From NCBI GenBank assembly GCA_029224185.1, contig CM055196.1, positions 4,839,190 to 4,903,189 of the forward strand: a stretch of DNA of 64,000 nt, read 5' to 3'. Positions 22,501 to 37,300 of this stretch are shown here, one piece after another. The DNA comes from Karalla daura (lineage: Eukaryota; Chordata; Actinopteri; Chaetodontiformes; Leiognathidae). Position numbers and translations under genes: made by a program. The notes under the pieces were generated by a model. The model saw only the letters and a program-made list of their open reading frames with translations. It was not told the DNA's origin and did not search any database. Position 1 is the stretch's first letter; each line of letters begins with the position of its first letter.

Positions 22501-22600
22501 CGGGGTCGGGATCTCGGCCGAAACGACAGGTCCGGGGTGGTCGTTTTTTTCACTTTCGGCGAGCTTTAATATCTCAGCTCCAGGATGAAATCCGGCATCG
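19560..22600. repeat. Tandem 10-monomer higher-order block in the left zone (1769 bp)
   Basis: The one-base-deleted variant CCAAAGGTGGG occurs at about 19646 and 20176 and again at 21415 and 21945, both offset by about 1769 bp (10 x 177 minus one net base). The variant TTTGCGCTCG occurs at about 20008 and 21778 at a matching offset. The copies share other variants up to about 20.82/22.59 kb, where CATGGGG and CATCGGG differ. Confidence 0.8.
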
Positions 22601-25600
22601 GGATTGCTTTTTCCAGTGAGCGTGGGCCACCCCGGAGGCGGCTCACACCCCAAACGGTGGGTTTGGGCTCGCTCGCTCGGGGTCGGGATCTCGGCCGAAA
22701 CGACAGGTCCGGGGTGGTCGTTTTTTTCACTTTCGGCGAGCTTTAATATCTCAGCTCCAGGATGAAATCCGGCATCGGGATTGCTTTTTCCAGTGAGTGT
22801 GGGCCACCCCGGAGGCGGCTCGCACCCCAAAACGTGGGTTTGGGCTCGCTCGCTCGGGGTCGGGATCTCGGCCGAAACGACAGGTCCGGGGTGGTCGTTT
22901 TTTTCACTTTCGGCGAGCTTTAATATCTCAGCTCCAGGATGAAATCCGGCATCGGGATTGCTTTTTCCAGTGAGCGTGGGCCACCCCGGAGGCGGCTCAC
23001 ACCCCAAAACGTGGGTTTGGGCTCGCTCGCTCGGGGTCGGGATCTCGGCCGAAACGACAGGTCCGGGGTGGTCGTTTTTTTTCACTTTCGGCGAGCTTTA
23101 ATATCTCAGCTCCAGGATGAAATCCGGCATGGGGATTGCTTTTTCCAGTGAGCGTAGGCCACCCCGGAGGCGGCTCACACCCCAAACAGTGGGTTTGGGC
23201 TCGCTCGCTCGGGGTCGGGATCTCGGCCGAAACGACAGGTCCGGGGTGGTCGTTTTTTTCACTTTCGGCGAGCTTTAATATCTCAGCTCCAGGATGAAAT
23301 CCGGCATGGGGATTGCTTTTTCCAGCTAGCGTGGGCCACCCCGGAGGCGGCTCACACCCCAAAACGTGGGTTTGGGCTCGCTCGCTCGGGGTCGGGATCT
23401 CGGCCGAAACGACAGGTCCGGGGTGGTCGTTTTTTTTCACTTTCGGCGAGCTTTAATATCTCAGCTCCAGGATGAAATCCGGCATGGGGATTGCTTTTTC
23501 CAGTGAGCGTGGGCCACCCCGGAGGCGGCTCACACCCCAAAACGTGGGTTTGGGCTCGCTCGCTCGGGGTCGGGATCTCGGCCGAAACGACAGGTCCGGG
23601 GTGGTCGTTTTTTTCACTTTCGGCGAGCTTTAATATCTCAGCTCCAGGATGAAATCCGGCATGGGGATTGCTTTTTCCAGTGAGCGTAGGCCACCCCGGA
23701 GGCGGCTCACACCCCAAACAGTGGGTTTGGGCTCGCTCGCTCGGGGTCGGGATCTCGGCCGAAACGACAGGTCCGGGGTGGTCGTTTTTTTCACTTTCGG
23801 CGAGCTTTAATATCTCAGCTCCAGGATGAAATCCGGCATGGGGATTGCTTTTTCCAGTGAGCGTGGGCCACCCCGGAGGCGGCTCACACCCCAAAACGTG
23901 GGTTTGGGCTCGCTCGCTCGGGGTCGGGATCTCGGCCGAAACGACAGGTCCGGGGTGGTCGTTTTTTTCACTTTCGGCGAGCTTTAATATCTCAGCTCCA
24001 GGATGAAATCCGGCATCGGGATTGCTTTTTCCAGTGAGCGTGGGCCACCCCGGAGGCGGCTCACACCCCAAAACGTGGGTTTGGGCTCGCTCGCTCGGGG
24101 TCGGGATCTCGGCCGAAACGACAGGTCCGGGGTGGTCGTTTTTTTCACTTTCGGCGAGCTTTAATATCTCAGCTCCAGGATGAAATCCGGCATCGGGATT
24201 GCTTTTTCCAGTGAGCGTGGGCCACCCCGGAGGCGGCTCACACCCCAAAACGTGGGTTTGGGCTCGCTCGCTCGGGGTCGGGATCTCGGCCGACACGACA
24301 GGTCCGGGGTGGTCGTTTTTTTCACTTTCGGCGAGCTTTAATATCTCAGCTCCAGGATGAAATCCGGCGTCGGGATTGCTTTTTCCAGTGAACGTGGGCC
24401 ACCCCGGAGGCGGCTCACACCCCAAACGGTGGGTTTGGGCTCGCTCGCTCGGGGTCGGGATCTCGGCCGAAACGACAGGTCCGGGGTGGTCGTTTTTTTC
24501 ACTTTCGGCGAGCTTTAATATCTCAGCTCCAGGATGAAATCCGGCATCGGGATTGCTTTTTCCAGTGAGCGTGGGCCACCCCGGAGGCGGCTCGCACCCC
24601 AAAACGTGGGTTTGGGCTCGCTCGCTCGGGGTCGGGATCTCGGCCGAAACGACAGGTCCGGGGTGGTCGTTTTTTTCACTTTCGGCGAGCTTTAATATCT
24701 CAGCTCCAGGATGAAATCCGGCATCGGGATTGCTTTTTCCAGTGAGCGTAGGCCACCCCGGAGGCGGCTCACACCCCAAACAGTGGGTTTGGGCTCGCTC
24801 GCTCGGGGTCGGGATCTCGGCCGAAACGACAGGTCCGGGGTGGTCGTTTTTTTCACTTTCGGCGAGCTTTAATATCTCAGCTCCAGGATGAAATCCGGCA
24901 TGGGGATTGCTTTTTCCAGTGAGCGTGGGCCACCCCGGAGGCGGCTCACACCCCAAAACGTGGGTTTGGGCTCGCTCGCTCGGGGTCGGGATCTCGGCCG
25001 ACACGACAGGTCCGGGGTGGTCGTTTTTTTCACTTTCGGCGAGCTTTAATATCTCAGCTCCAGGATGAAATCCGGCGTCGGGATTGCTTTTTCCAGTGAA
25101 CGTGGGCCACCCCGGAGGCGGCTCACACCCCAAACGGTGGGTTTGGGCTCGCTCGCTCGGGGTCGGGATCTCGGCCGAAACGACAGGTCCGGGGTGGTCG
25201 TTTTTTTCACTTTCGGCGAGCTTTAATATCTCAGCTCCAGGATGAAATCCGGCATCGGGATTGCTTTTTCCAGTGAGCGTGGGCCACCCCGGAGGCGGCT
25301 CACACCCCAAACGGTGGGTTTGGGCTCGCTCGCTCGGGGTCGGGATCTCGGCCGAAACGACAGGTCCGGGGTGGTCGTTTTTTTCACTTTCGGCGAGCTT
25401 TAATATCTCAGCTCCAGGATGAAATCCGGCATCGGGATTGCTTTTTCCAGTGAGCGTGGGCCACCCCGGAGGCGGCTCACACCCCAAACAGTGGGTTTGG
25501 GCTCGCTCGCTCGGGGTCGGGATCTCGGCCGAAACGACAGGTCCGGGGTGGTCGTTTTTTTCACTTTCGGCGAGCTTTAATATCTCAGCTCCAGGATGAA

Positions 25601-28600
25601 ATCCGGCATGGGGATTGCTTTTTCCAGTGAGCGTGGGCCACCCCGGAGGCGGCTCACACCCCAAAGGTGGGTTTGGGCTCGCTCGCTCGGGGTCGGGATC
25701 TCGGCCGAAACGACAGGTCCGGGGTGGTCGTTTTTTTCACTTTCGGCGAGCTTTAATATCTCAGCTCCAGGATGAAATCCGGCATGGGGATTGCTTTTTC
25801 CAGTGAGCGTGGGCCACCCCGGAGGCGGCTCACACCCCAAAACGTTGGTTTGGGCTCGCTCGCTCGGGGTCGGGATCTCGGCCGAAACGACAGGTCCGGG
25901 GTGGTCGTTTTTTTCACTTTCGGCGAGCTTTAATATCTCAGCTCCAGGATGAAATCCGGCATCGGGATTGCTTTTTCCAGTGAGCGTGGGCCACCCCGGA
26001 GGCGGCTCACACCCCAAATGGTGGGTTTGGGCTCGCTCGCTCGGGGTCGGGATCTCGGCCGAAACGACAGGTCCGGGGTGGTCGTTTTTTTCACTTTCGG
26101 CGAGCTTTAATATCTCAGCTCCAGGATGAAATCCGGCGTCGGGATTGCTTTTTCCAGTGAGCGTGGGCCACCCCGGAGGCGGCTCACACCCCAAACGGTG
26201 GGTTTGGGCTCGCTCGCTCGGGGTCGGGATCTCGGCCGAAACGACAGGTCCGGGGTGGTCGTTTTTTTCACTTTCGGCGAGCTTTAATATCTCAGCTCCA
26301 GGATGAAATCCGGCATGGGGATTGCTTTTTCCAGTGAGCGTGGGCCACCCCGGAGGCGGCTCACACCCCAAAACGTGGGTTTGGGCTCGCTCGCTCGGGG
26401 TCGGGATCTCGGCCGACACGACAGGTCCGGGGTGGTCGTTTTTTTCACTTTCGGCGAGCTTTAATATCTCAGCTCCAGGATGAAATCCGGCGTCGGGATT
26501 GCTTTTTCCAGTGAACGTGGGCCACCCCGGAGGCGGCTCACACCCCAAACGGTGGGTTTGGGCTCGCTCGCTCGGGGTCGGGATCTCGGCCGAAACGACA
26601 GGTCCGGGGTGGTCGTTTTTTTCACTTTCGGCGAGCTTTAATATCTCAGCTCCAGGATGAAATCCGGCATCGGGATTGCTTTTTCCAGTGAGCGTGGGCC
26701 ACCCCGGAGGCGGCTCACACCCCAAACGGTGGGTTTGGGCTCGCTCGCTCGGGGTCGGGATCTCGGCCGAAACGACAGGTCCGGGGTGGTCGTTTTTTTC
26801 ACTTTCGGCGAGCTTTAATATCTCAGCTCCAGGATGAAATCCGGCATCGGGATTGCTTTTTCCAGTGAGCGTGGGCCACCCCGGAGGCGGCTCACACCCC
26901 AAACAGTGGGTTTGGGCTCGCTCGCTCGGGGTCGGGATCTCGGCCGAAACGACAGGTCCGGGGTGGTCGTTTTTTTCACTTTCGGCGAGCTTTAATATCT
27001 CAGCTCCAGGATGAAATCCGGCATGGGGATTGCTTTTTCCAGTGAGCGTGGGCCACCCCGGAGGCGGCTCACACCCCAAAACGTGGGTTTGGGCTCGCTC
27101 GCTCGGGGTCGGGATCTCGGCCGAAACGACAGGTCCGGGGTGGTCGTTTTTTTCACTTTCGGCGAGCTTTAATATCTCAGCTCCAGGATGAAATCCGGCA
27201 TGGGGATTGCTTTTTCCAGTGAGCGTGGGCCACCCCGGAGGCGGCTCACACCCCAACCAGTGGGTTTGGGCTCGCTCGCTCGGGGTCGGGATCTCGGCCG
27301 AAACGACAGGTCCGGGGTGGTCGTTTTTTTCACTTTCAGCGAGCTTTAATATCTCAGCTCCAGGATGAAATCCGGCATCGGGATTGCTTTTTCCAGTGAG
27401 CGTGGGCCACCCCGGAGGCGGCTCACACCCCAAACGGTGGGTTTGGGCTCGCTCGCTCGGGGTCGGGATCTCGGCCGAAACGACAGGTCCGGGGTGGTCG
27501 TTTTTTTCACTTTCGGCGAGCTTTAATATCTCAGCTCCAGGATGAAATCCGGCATGGGGATTGCTTTTTCCAGTGAGCGTGGGCCACCCCGGAGGCGGCT
27601 CACACCCCAAAACGTGGGTTTGGGCTCGCTCGCTCGGGGTCGGGATCTCGGCCGAAACGACAGGTCCGGGGTGGTCGTTTTTTTCACTTTCGGCGAGCTT
27701 TAATATCTCAGCTCCAGGATGAAATCCGGCATGGGGATTGCTTTTTCCAGTGAGCGTGGGCCACCCCGGAGGCGGCTCACACCCCAAAACGTGGGTTTGG
27801 GCTCGCTCGCTCGGGGTCGGGATCTCGGCCGAAACGACAGGTCCGGGGTGGTCGTTTTTTTCACTTTCGGCGAGCTTTAATATCTCAGCTCCAGGATGAA
27901 ATCCGGCATGGGGATTGCTTTTTCCAGTGAGCGTGGGCCACCCCGGAGGCGGCTCACACCCCAAAACGTGGGTTTGGGCTCGCTCGCTCGGGGTCGGGAT
28001 CTCGGCCGAAACGACAGGTCCGGGGTGGTCGTTTTTTTCACTTTCGGCGAGCTTTAATATCTCAGCTCCAGGATGAAATCCGGCATGGGGATTGCTTTTT
28101 CCAGTGAGCGTGGGCCACCCCGGAGGCGGCTCTCACCCCAAAACGTGGGTTTGGGCTCGCTCGCTCGGGGTCGGGATCTCGGCCGAAACGACAGGTCCGG
28201 GGTGGTCGTTTTTTTCACTTTCGGCGAGCTTTAATATCTCAGCTCCAGGATGAAATCCGGCATGGGGATTGCTTTTTCCAGTGAGCGTGGGCCACCCCGG
28301 AGGCGGCTCACACCCCAAAACGTGGGTTTGGGCTCGCTCGCTCGGGGTCGGGATCTCGGCCGAAACGACAGGTCCGGGGTGGTCGTTTTTTTCACTTTCG
28401 GCGAGCTTTAATATCTCAGCTCCAGGATGAAATCCGGCATGGGGATTGCTTTTTCCAGTGAGCGTGGGCCACCCCGGAGGCGGCTCACACCCCAAAACGT
28501 GGGTTTGGGCTCGCTCGCTCGGGGTCGGGATCTCGGCCGAAACGACAGGTCCGGGGTGGTCGTTTTTTTCACTTTTGGCGAGCTTTAATATCTCAGCTCC

Positions 28601-31600
28601 AGGATGAAATCCGGCATCGGGATTGCTTTTTCCAGTGAGCGTGGGCCACCCCGGAGGCGGCTCACACCCCAAAACGTGGGTTTGGGCTCGCTCGCTCGGG
28701 GTCGGGATCTCGGCCGACACGACAGGTCCGGGGTGGTCGTTTTTTTCACTTTCGGCGAGCTTTAATATCTCAGCTCCAGGATGAAATCCGGCGTCGGGAT
28801 TCCTTTTTCCAGTGAACGTGGGCCACCCCGGAGGCGGCTCACACCCCAAACGGTGGGTTTGGGCTCGCTCGCTCGGGGTCGGGATCTCGGCCGAAACGAC
28901 AGGTCCGGGGTGGTCGTTTTTTTCACTTTCGGCGAGCTTTAATATCTCAGCTCCAGGATGAAATCCGGCATGGGGATTGCTTTTTCCAGTGAGCGTGGGC
29001 CACCCCGGAGGCGGCTCACACCCCAAAACGTGGGTTTGGGCTCGCTCGCTCGGGGTCGGGATCTCGGCCGAAACGACAGGTCCGGGGTGGTCGTTTTTTT
29101 CACTTTCGGCGAGCTTTAATATCTCAGCTCCAGGATGAAATCCGGCATGGGGATTGCTTTTTCCAGTGAGCGTGGGCCACCCCGGAGGCGGCTCACACCC
29201 CAAAACGTGGGTTTGGGCTCGCTCGCTCGGGGTCGGGATCTCGGCCGAAACGACAGGTCCGGGGTGGTCGTTTTTTTCACTTTCGGCGAGCTTTAATATC
29301 TCAGCTCCAGGATGAAATCCGGCATGGGGATTGCTTTTTCCAGTGAGCGTGGGCCACCCCGGAGGCGGCTCACACCCCAAAACGTGGGTTTGGGCTCGCT
29401 CGCTCGGGGTCGGGATCTCGGCCGAAACGACAGGTCCGGGGTGGTCGTTTTTTTCACTTTCGGCGAGCTTTAATATCTCAGCTCCAGGATGAAATCCGGC
29501 ATGGGGATTGCTTTTTCCAGTGAGCGTGGGCCACCCCGGAGGCGGCTCACACCCCAAAACGTGGGTTTGGGCTCGCTCGCTCGGGGTCGGGATCTCGGCC
29601 GAAACGACAGGTCCGGGGTGGTCGTTTTTTTCACTTTTGGCGAGCTTTAATATCTCAGCTCCAGGATGAAATCCGGCATGGGGATTGCTTTTTCCAGTGA
29701 GCGTGGGCCACCCCGGAGGCGGCTCACACCCCAAAACGTGGGTTTGGGCTCGCTCGCTCGGGGTCGGGATCTCGGCCGACACGACAGGTCCGGGGTGGTC
29801 GTTTTTTTCACTTTCGGCGAGCTTTAATATCTCAGCTCCAGGATGAAATCCGGCGTCGGGATTGCTTTTTCCAGTGAACGTGGGCCACCCCGGAGGCGGC
29901 TCACACCCCAAACGGTGGGTTTGGGCTCGCTCGCTCGGGGTCGGGATCTCGGCCGAAACGACAGGTCCGGGGTGGTCGTTTTTTTCACTTTCGGCGAGCT
30001 TTAATATCTCAGCTCCAGGATGAAATCCGGCATCGGGATTGCTTTTTCCAGTGAGCGTGGGCCACCCCGGAGGCGGCTCACACCCCAAACGGTGGGTTTG
30101 GGCTCGCTCGCTCGGGGTCGGGATCTCGGCCGAAACGACAGGTCCGGGGTGGTCGTTTTTTTCACTTTCGGCGAGCTTTAATATCTCAGCTCCAGGATGA
30201 AATCCGGCATCGGGATTGCTTTTTCCAGTGAGCGTGGGCCACCCCGGAGGCGGCTCACACCCCAAACAGTGGGTTTGGGCTCGCTCGCTCGGGGTCGGGA
30301 TCTCGGCCGAAACGACAGGTCCGGGGTGGTCGTTTTTTTCACTTTCGGCGAGCTTTAATATCTCAGCTCCAGGATGAAATCCGGCATGGGGATTGCTTTT
30401 TCCAGTGAGCGTGGGCCACCCCGGAGGCGGCTCACACCCCAAAACGTGGGTTTGGGCTCGCTCGCTCGGGGTCGGGATCTCGGCCGAAACGACAGGTCCG
30501 GGGTGGTCGTTTTTTTCACTTTCGGCGAGCTTTAATATCTCAGCTCCAGGATGAAATCCGGCATGGGGATTGCTTTTTCCAGTGAGCGTGGGCCACCCCG
30601 GAGGCGGCTCACACCCCAACCAGTGGGTTTGGGCTCGCTCGCTCGGGGTCGGGATCTCGGCCGAAACGACAGGTCCGGGGTGGTCGTTTTTTTCACTTTC
30701 AGCGAGCTTTAATATCTCAGCTCCAGGATGAAATCCGGCATCGGGATTGCTTTTTCCAGTGAGCGTGGGCCACCCCGGAGGCGGCTCACACCCCAAACGG
30801 TGGGTTTGGGCTCGCTCGCTCGGGGTCGGGATCTCGGCCGAAACGACAGGTCCGGGGTGGTCGTTTTTTTCACTTTCGGCGAGCTTTAATATCTCAGCTC
30901 CAGGATGAAATCCGGCATGGGGATTGCTTTTTCCAGTGAGCGTGGGCCACCCCGGAGGCGGCTCACACCCCAAAACGTGGGTTTGGGCTCGCTCGCTCGG
31001 GGTCGGGATCTCGGCCGAAACGACAGGTCCGGGGTGGTCGTTTTTTTCACTTTCGGCGAGCTTTAATATCTCAGCTCCAGGATGAAATCCGGCATCGGGA
31101 TTGCTTTTTCCAGTGAGCGTGGGCCACCCCGGAGGCGGCTCACACCCCAAAACGTGGGTTTGGGCTCGCTCGCTCGGGGTCGGGATCTCGGCCGAAACGA
31201 CAGGTCCGGGGTGGTCGTTTTTTTCACTTTCGGCGAGCTTTAATATCTCAGCTCCAGGATGAAATCCGGCATGGGGATTGCTTTTTCCAGTGAGCGTGGG
31301 CCACCCCGGAGGCGGCTCACACCCCAAACAGTGGGTTTGGGCTCGCTCGCTCGGGGTCGGGATCTCGGCCGAAACGACAGGTCCGGGGTGGTCGTTTTTT
31401 TCACTTTCGGCGAGCTTTAATATCTCAGCTCCAGGATGAAATCCGGCGTCGGGATTGCTTTTTCCAGTGAACGTGGGCCACCCCGGAGGCGGCTCACACC
31501 CCAAACAGTGGGTTTGGGCTCGCTCGCTCGGGGTCGGGATCTCGGCCGAAACGACAGGTCCGGGGTGGTCGTTTTTTTCACTTTCGGCGAGCTTTAATAT

Positions 31601-34351
31601 CTCAGCTCCAGGATGAAATCCGGCATGGGGATTGCTTTTTCCAGTGAGCGTGGGCCACCCCGGAGGCGGCTCACACCCCAAAACGTGGGTTTGGGCTCGC
31701 TCGCTCGGGGTCGGGATCTCGGCCGAAACGACAGGTCCGGGGTGGTCGTTTTTTTCACTTTCGGCGAGCTTTAATATCTCAGCTCCAGGATGAAATCCGG
31801 CATGGGGATTGCTTTTTCCAGTGAGCGTGGGCCACCCCGGAGGCGGCTCACACCCCAAACAGTGGGTTTGGGCTCGCTCGCTCGGGGTCGGGATCTCGGC
31901 CGAAACGACAGGTCCGGGGTGGTCGTTTTTTTCACTTTCGGCGAGCTTTAATATCTCAGCTCCAGGATGAAATCCGGCATCGGGATTGCTTTTTCCAGTG
32001 AGCGTGGGCCACCCCGGAGGCGGCTCACACCCCAAAACGTGGGTTTGGGCTCGCTCGCTCGGGGTCGGGATCTCGGCCGAAACGACAGGTCCGGGGTGGT
32101 CGTTTTTTTCACTTTCGGCGAGCTTTAATATCTCAGCTCCAGGATGAAATCCGGCGTCGGGATTGCTTTTTCCAGTGAACGTGGGCCACCCCGGAGGCGG
32201 CTCACACCCCAAACGGTGGGTTTGGGCTCGCTCGCTCGGGGTCGGGATCTCGGCCGAAACGACAGGTCCGGGGTGGTCGTTTTTTTCACTTTCGGCGAGC
32301 TTTAATATCTCAGCTCCAGGATGAAATCCGGCATGGGGATTGCTTTTTCCAGTGAGCGTGGGCCACCCCGGAGGCGGCTCACACCCCAAAACGTGGGTTT
32401 GGGCTCGCTCGCTCGGGGTCGGGATCTCGGCCGACACGACAGGTCCGGGGTGGTCGTTTTTTTCACTTTCGGCGAGCTTTAATATCTCAGCTCCAGGATG
32501 AAATCCGGCGTCGGGATTGCTTTTTCCAGTGAACGTGGGCCACCCCGGAGGCGGCTCACACCCCAAACAGTGGGTTTGGGCTCGCTCGCTCGGGGTCGGG
32601 ATCTCGGCCGAAACGACAGGTCCGGGGTGGTCGTTTTTTTCACTTTCGTCGAGCTTTAATATCTCAGCTCCAGGATGAAATCCGGCATCGGGATTGCTTT
32701 TTCCAGTGAGCGTGGGCCACCCCGGAGGCGGCTCACACCCCAAACGGTGGGTTTGGGCTCGCTCGCTCGGGGTCGGGATCTCGGCCGAAACGACAGGTCC
32801 GGGGTGGTCGTTTTTTTCACTTTCGGCGAGCTTTAATATCTCAGCTCCAGGATGAAATCCGGCATCGGGATTGCTTTTTCCAGTGAGCGTGGGCCACCCC
32901 GGAGGCGGCTCACACCCCAAACAGTGGGTTTGGGCTCGCTCGCTCGGGGTCGGGATCTCGGCCGAAACGACAGGTCCGGGGTGGTCGTTTTTTTCACTTT
33001 CGGCGAGCTTTAATATCTCAGCTCCAGGATGAAATCCGGCATGGGGATTGCTTTTTCCAGTGAGCGTGGGCCACCCCGGAGGCGGCTCACACCCCAAAAC
33101 GTGGGTTTGGGCTCGCTCGCTCGGGGTCGGGATCTCGGCCGAAACGACAGGTCCGGGGTGGTCGTTTTTTTCACTTTCGGCGAGCTTTAATATCTCAGCT
33201 CCAGGATGAAATCCGGCATGGGGATTGCTTTTTCCAGTGAGCGTGGGCCACCCCGGAGGCGGCTCACACCCCAAAACGTGGGTTTGGGCTCGCTCGCTCG
33301 GGGTCGGGATCTCGGCCGAAACGACAGGTCCGGGGTGGTCGTTTTTTTCACTTTCGGCGAGCTTTAATATCTCAGCTCCAGGATGAAATCCGGCATCGGG
33401 ATTGCTTTTTCCAGTGAGCGTGGGCCACCCCGGAGGCGGCTCACACCCCAAACAGTGGGTTTGGGCTCGCTCGCTCGGGGTCGGGATCTCGGCCGAAACG
33501 ACAGGTCCGGGGTGGTCGTTTTTTTCACTTTCGGCGAGCTTTAATATCTCAGCTCCAGGATGAAATCCGGCATGGGGATTGCTTTTTCCAGTGAGCGTGG
33601 GCCACCCCGGAGGCGGCTCACACCCCAAAACGTGGGTTTGGGCTCGCTCGCTCGGGGTCGGGATCTCGGCCGAAACGACAGGTCCGGGGTGGTCGTTTTT
33701 TTCACTTTCGGCGAGCTTTAATATCTCAGCTCCAGGATGAAATCCGGCATGGGGATTGCTTTTTCCAGTGAGCGTGGGCCACCCCGGAGGCGGCTCACAC
33801 CCCAACCAGTGGGTTTGGGCTCGCTCGCTCGGGGTCGGGATCTCGGCCGAAACGACAGGTCCGGGGTGGTCGTTTTTTTCACTTTCAGCGAGCTTTAATA
33901 TCTCAGCTCCAGGATGAAATCCGGCATCGGGATTGCTTTTTCCAGTGAGCGTGGGCCACCCCGGAGGCGGCTCACACCCCAAACGGTGGGTTTGGGCTCG
34001 CTCGCTCGGGGTCGGGATCTCGGCCGAAACGACAGGTCCGGGGTGGTCGTTTTTTTCACTTTCGGCGAGCTTTAATATCTCAGCTCCAGGATGAAATCCG
34101 GCATCGGGATTGCTTTTTCCAGTGAGCGTGGGCCACCCCGGAGGCGGCTCACACCCCAAAACGTGGGTTTGGGCTCGCTCGCTCGGGGTCGGGATCTCGG
34201 CCGAAACGACAGGTCCGGGGTGGTCGTTTTTTTCACTTTCGGCGAGCATTAATATCTCAGCTCCAGGATGAAATCCGGCATCGGGATTGCTTTTTCCAGT
34301 GAGCGTGGGCCACCCCGGAGGCGGCTCACACCCCAAAACGTGGGTTTGGGC

Positions 34352-37300
34352 TCACTCGCTCGGGGTCGGGATCTCGGCCGAAACGACAGGTCCGGGGTGG
34401 TCGTTTTTTTCACTTTCGGCGAGCTTTAATATCTCAGCTCCAGGATGAAATCCGGCATCGGGATTGCTTTTTCCAGTGAGCGTGGGCCACCCCGGAGGCG
34501 GCTCACACCCCAAACACTGGGTTTGGGCTCGCTCGCTCGGGGTCGGGATCTCGGCCGAAACGACAGGTCCGGGGTGGTCGTTTTTTTCACTTTCAGCGAG
34601 CTTTAATATCTCAGCTCCAGGATGAAATCCGGCATGGGGATTGCTTTTTCCAGTGAGCGTGGGCCACCCCGGAGGCGGCTCACACCCCAAAACGTGGGTT
34701 TGGGCTCGCTCGCTCGGGGTCGGGATCTCGGCCGAAACGACAGGTCCGGGGTGGTCGTTTTTTTCACTTTCGGCGAGCTTTAATATCTCAGCTCCAGGAT
34801 GAAATCCGGCATGGGGATTGCTTTTTCCAGTGAGCGTGGGCCACCCCGGAGGCGGCTCTCACCCCAAAACGTGGGTTTGGGCTCGCTCGCTCGGGGTCGG
34901 GATCTCGGCCGAAACGACAGGTCCGGGGTGGTCGTTTTTTTCACTTTCGGCGAGCTTTAATATCTCAGCTCCAGGATGAAATCCGGCATGGGGATTGCTT
35001 TTTCCAGCGAGCGTGGGCCACCCCGGAGGCGGCTCACACCCCAAAACGTGGGTTTGGGCTCGCTCGCTCGGGGTCGGGATCTCGGCCGAAACGACAGGTC
35101 CGGGGTGGTCGTTTTTTTCACTTTCGGCGAGCTTTAATATCTCAGCTCCAGGATGAAATCCGGCATGGGGATTGCTTTTTCCAGTGAGCGTGGGCCACCC
35201 CGGAGGCGGCTCTCACCCCAAAACGTGGGTTTGGGCTCGCTCGCTCGGGGTCGGGATCTCGGCCGAAACGACAGGTCCGGGGTGGTCGTTTTTTTCACTT
35301 TCGGCGAGCTTTAATATCTCAGCTCCAGGATGAAATCCGGCATCGGGATTGCTTTTTCCAGTGAGCGTGGGCCACCCCGGAGGCGGCTCACACCCCAAAC
35401 AGTGGGTTTGGGCTCGCTCGCTCGGGGTCGGGATCTCGGCCGAAACGACAGGTCCGGGGTGGTCGTTTTTTTCACTTTCGGCGAGCTTTAATATCTCAGC
35501 TCCAGGATGAAATCCGGCATGGGGATTGCTTTTTCCAGTGAGCGTGGGCCACCCCGGAGGCGGCTCACACCCCAAAACGTGGGTTTGGGCTCGCTCGCTC
35601 GGGGTCGGGATCTCGGCCGAAACGACAGGTCCGGGGTGGTCGTTTTTTTCACTTTCGGCGAGCTTTAATATCTCAGCTCCAGGATGAAATCCGGCATCGG
35701 GATTGCTTTTTCCAGTGAGCGTGGGCCACCCCGGAGGCGGCTCACACCCCAACCAGTGGGTTTGGGCTCGCTCGCTCGGGGTCGGGATCTCGGCCGAAAC
35801 GACAGGTCCGGGGTGGTCGTTTTTTTCACTTTCAGCGAGCTTTAATATCTCAGCTCCAGGATGAAATCCGGCATCGGGATTGCTTTTTCCAGTGAGCGTG
35901 GGCCACCCCGGAGGCGGCTCACACCCCAAACGGTGGGTTTGGGCTCGCTCGCTCGGGGTCGGGATCTCGGCCGAAACGACAGGTCCGGGGTGGTCGTTTT
36001 TTTCACTTTCGGCGAGCTTTAATATCTCAGCTCCAGGATGAAATCCGGCATCGGGATTGCTTTTTCCAGTGAGCGTGGGCCACCCCGGAGGCGGCTCACA
36101 CCCCAAAACGTGGGTTTGGGCTCGCTCGCTCGGGGTCGGGATCTCGGCCGAAACGACAGGTCCGGGGTGGTCGTTTTTTTCACTTTCGGCGAGCATTAAT
36201 ATCTCAGCTCCAGGATGAAATCCGGCATCGGGATTGCTTTTTCCAGTGAGCGTGGGCCACCCCGGAGGCGGCTCACACCCCAAAACGTGGGTTTGGGCTC
36301 ACTCGCTCGGGGTCGGGATCTCGGCCGAAACGACAGGTCCGGGGTGGTCGTTTTTTTCACTTTCGGCGAGCTTTAATATCTCAGCTCCAGGATGAAATCC
36401 GGCATCGGGATTGCTTTTTCCAGTGAGCGTGGGCCACCCCGGAGGCGGCTCACACCCCAAACACTGGGTTTGGGCTCGCTCGCTCGGGGTCGGGATCTCG
36501 GCCGAAACGACAGGTCCGGGGTGGTCGTTTTTTTCACTTTCAGCGAGCTTTAATATCTCAGCTCCAGGATGAAATCCGGCATGGGGATTGCTTTTTCCAG
36601 TGAGCGTGGGCCACCCCGGAGGCGGCTCACACCCCAAAACGTGGGTTTGGGCTCGCTCGCTCGGGGTCGGGATCTCGGCCGAAACGACAGGTCCGGGGTG
36701 GTCGTTTTTTTCACTTTCGGCGAGCTTTAATATCTCAGCTCCAGGATGAAATCCGGCATGGGGATTGCTTTTTCCAGTGAGCGTGGGCCACCCCGGAGGC
36801 GGCTCTCACCCCAAAACGTGGGTTTGGGCTCGCTCGCTCGGGGTCGGGATCTCGGCCGAAACGACAGGTCCGGGGTGGTCGTTTTTTTCACTTTCGGCGA
36901 GCTTTAATATCTCAGCTCCAGGATGAAATCCGGCATGGGGATTGCTTTTTCCAGTGAGCGTGGGCCACCCCGGAGGCGGCTCACACCCCAAAACGTGGGT
37001 TTGGGCTCGCTCGCTCGGGGTCGGGATCTCGGCCGAAACGACAGGTCCGGGGTGGTCGTTTTTTTCACTTTCGGCGAGCTTTAATATCTCAGCTCCAGGA
37101 TGAAATCCGGCATGGGGATTGCTTTTTCCAGTGAGCGTGGGCCACCCCGGAGGCGGCTCTCACCCCAAAACGTGGGTTTGGGCTCGCTCGCTCGGGGTCG
37201 GGATCTCGGCCGAAACGACAGGTCCGGGGTGGTCGTTTTTTTCACTTTCGGCGAGCTTTAATATCTCAGCTCCAGGATGAAATCCGGCATCGGGATTGCT

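Noticed and set aside
28133..34336. 2067-codon minus-strand open frame (and similar frames throughout 17.7-63.9 kb) as a giant repeat-protein gene
   Set aside because: It is a by-product of a 177-bp unit being a multiple of three. The frame has no ATG start (it begins at TTG), no flanking gene structure, and is cut by recurrent nonsense variants amplified with the array.
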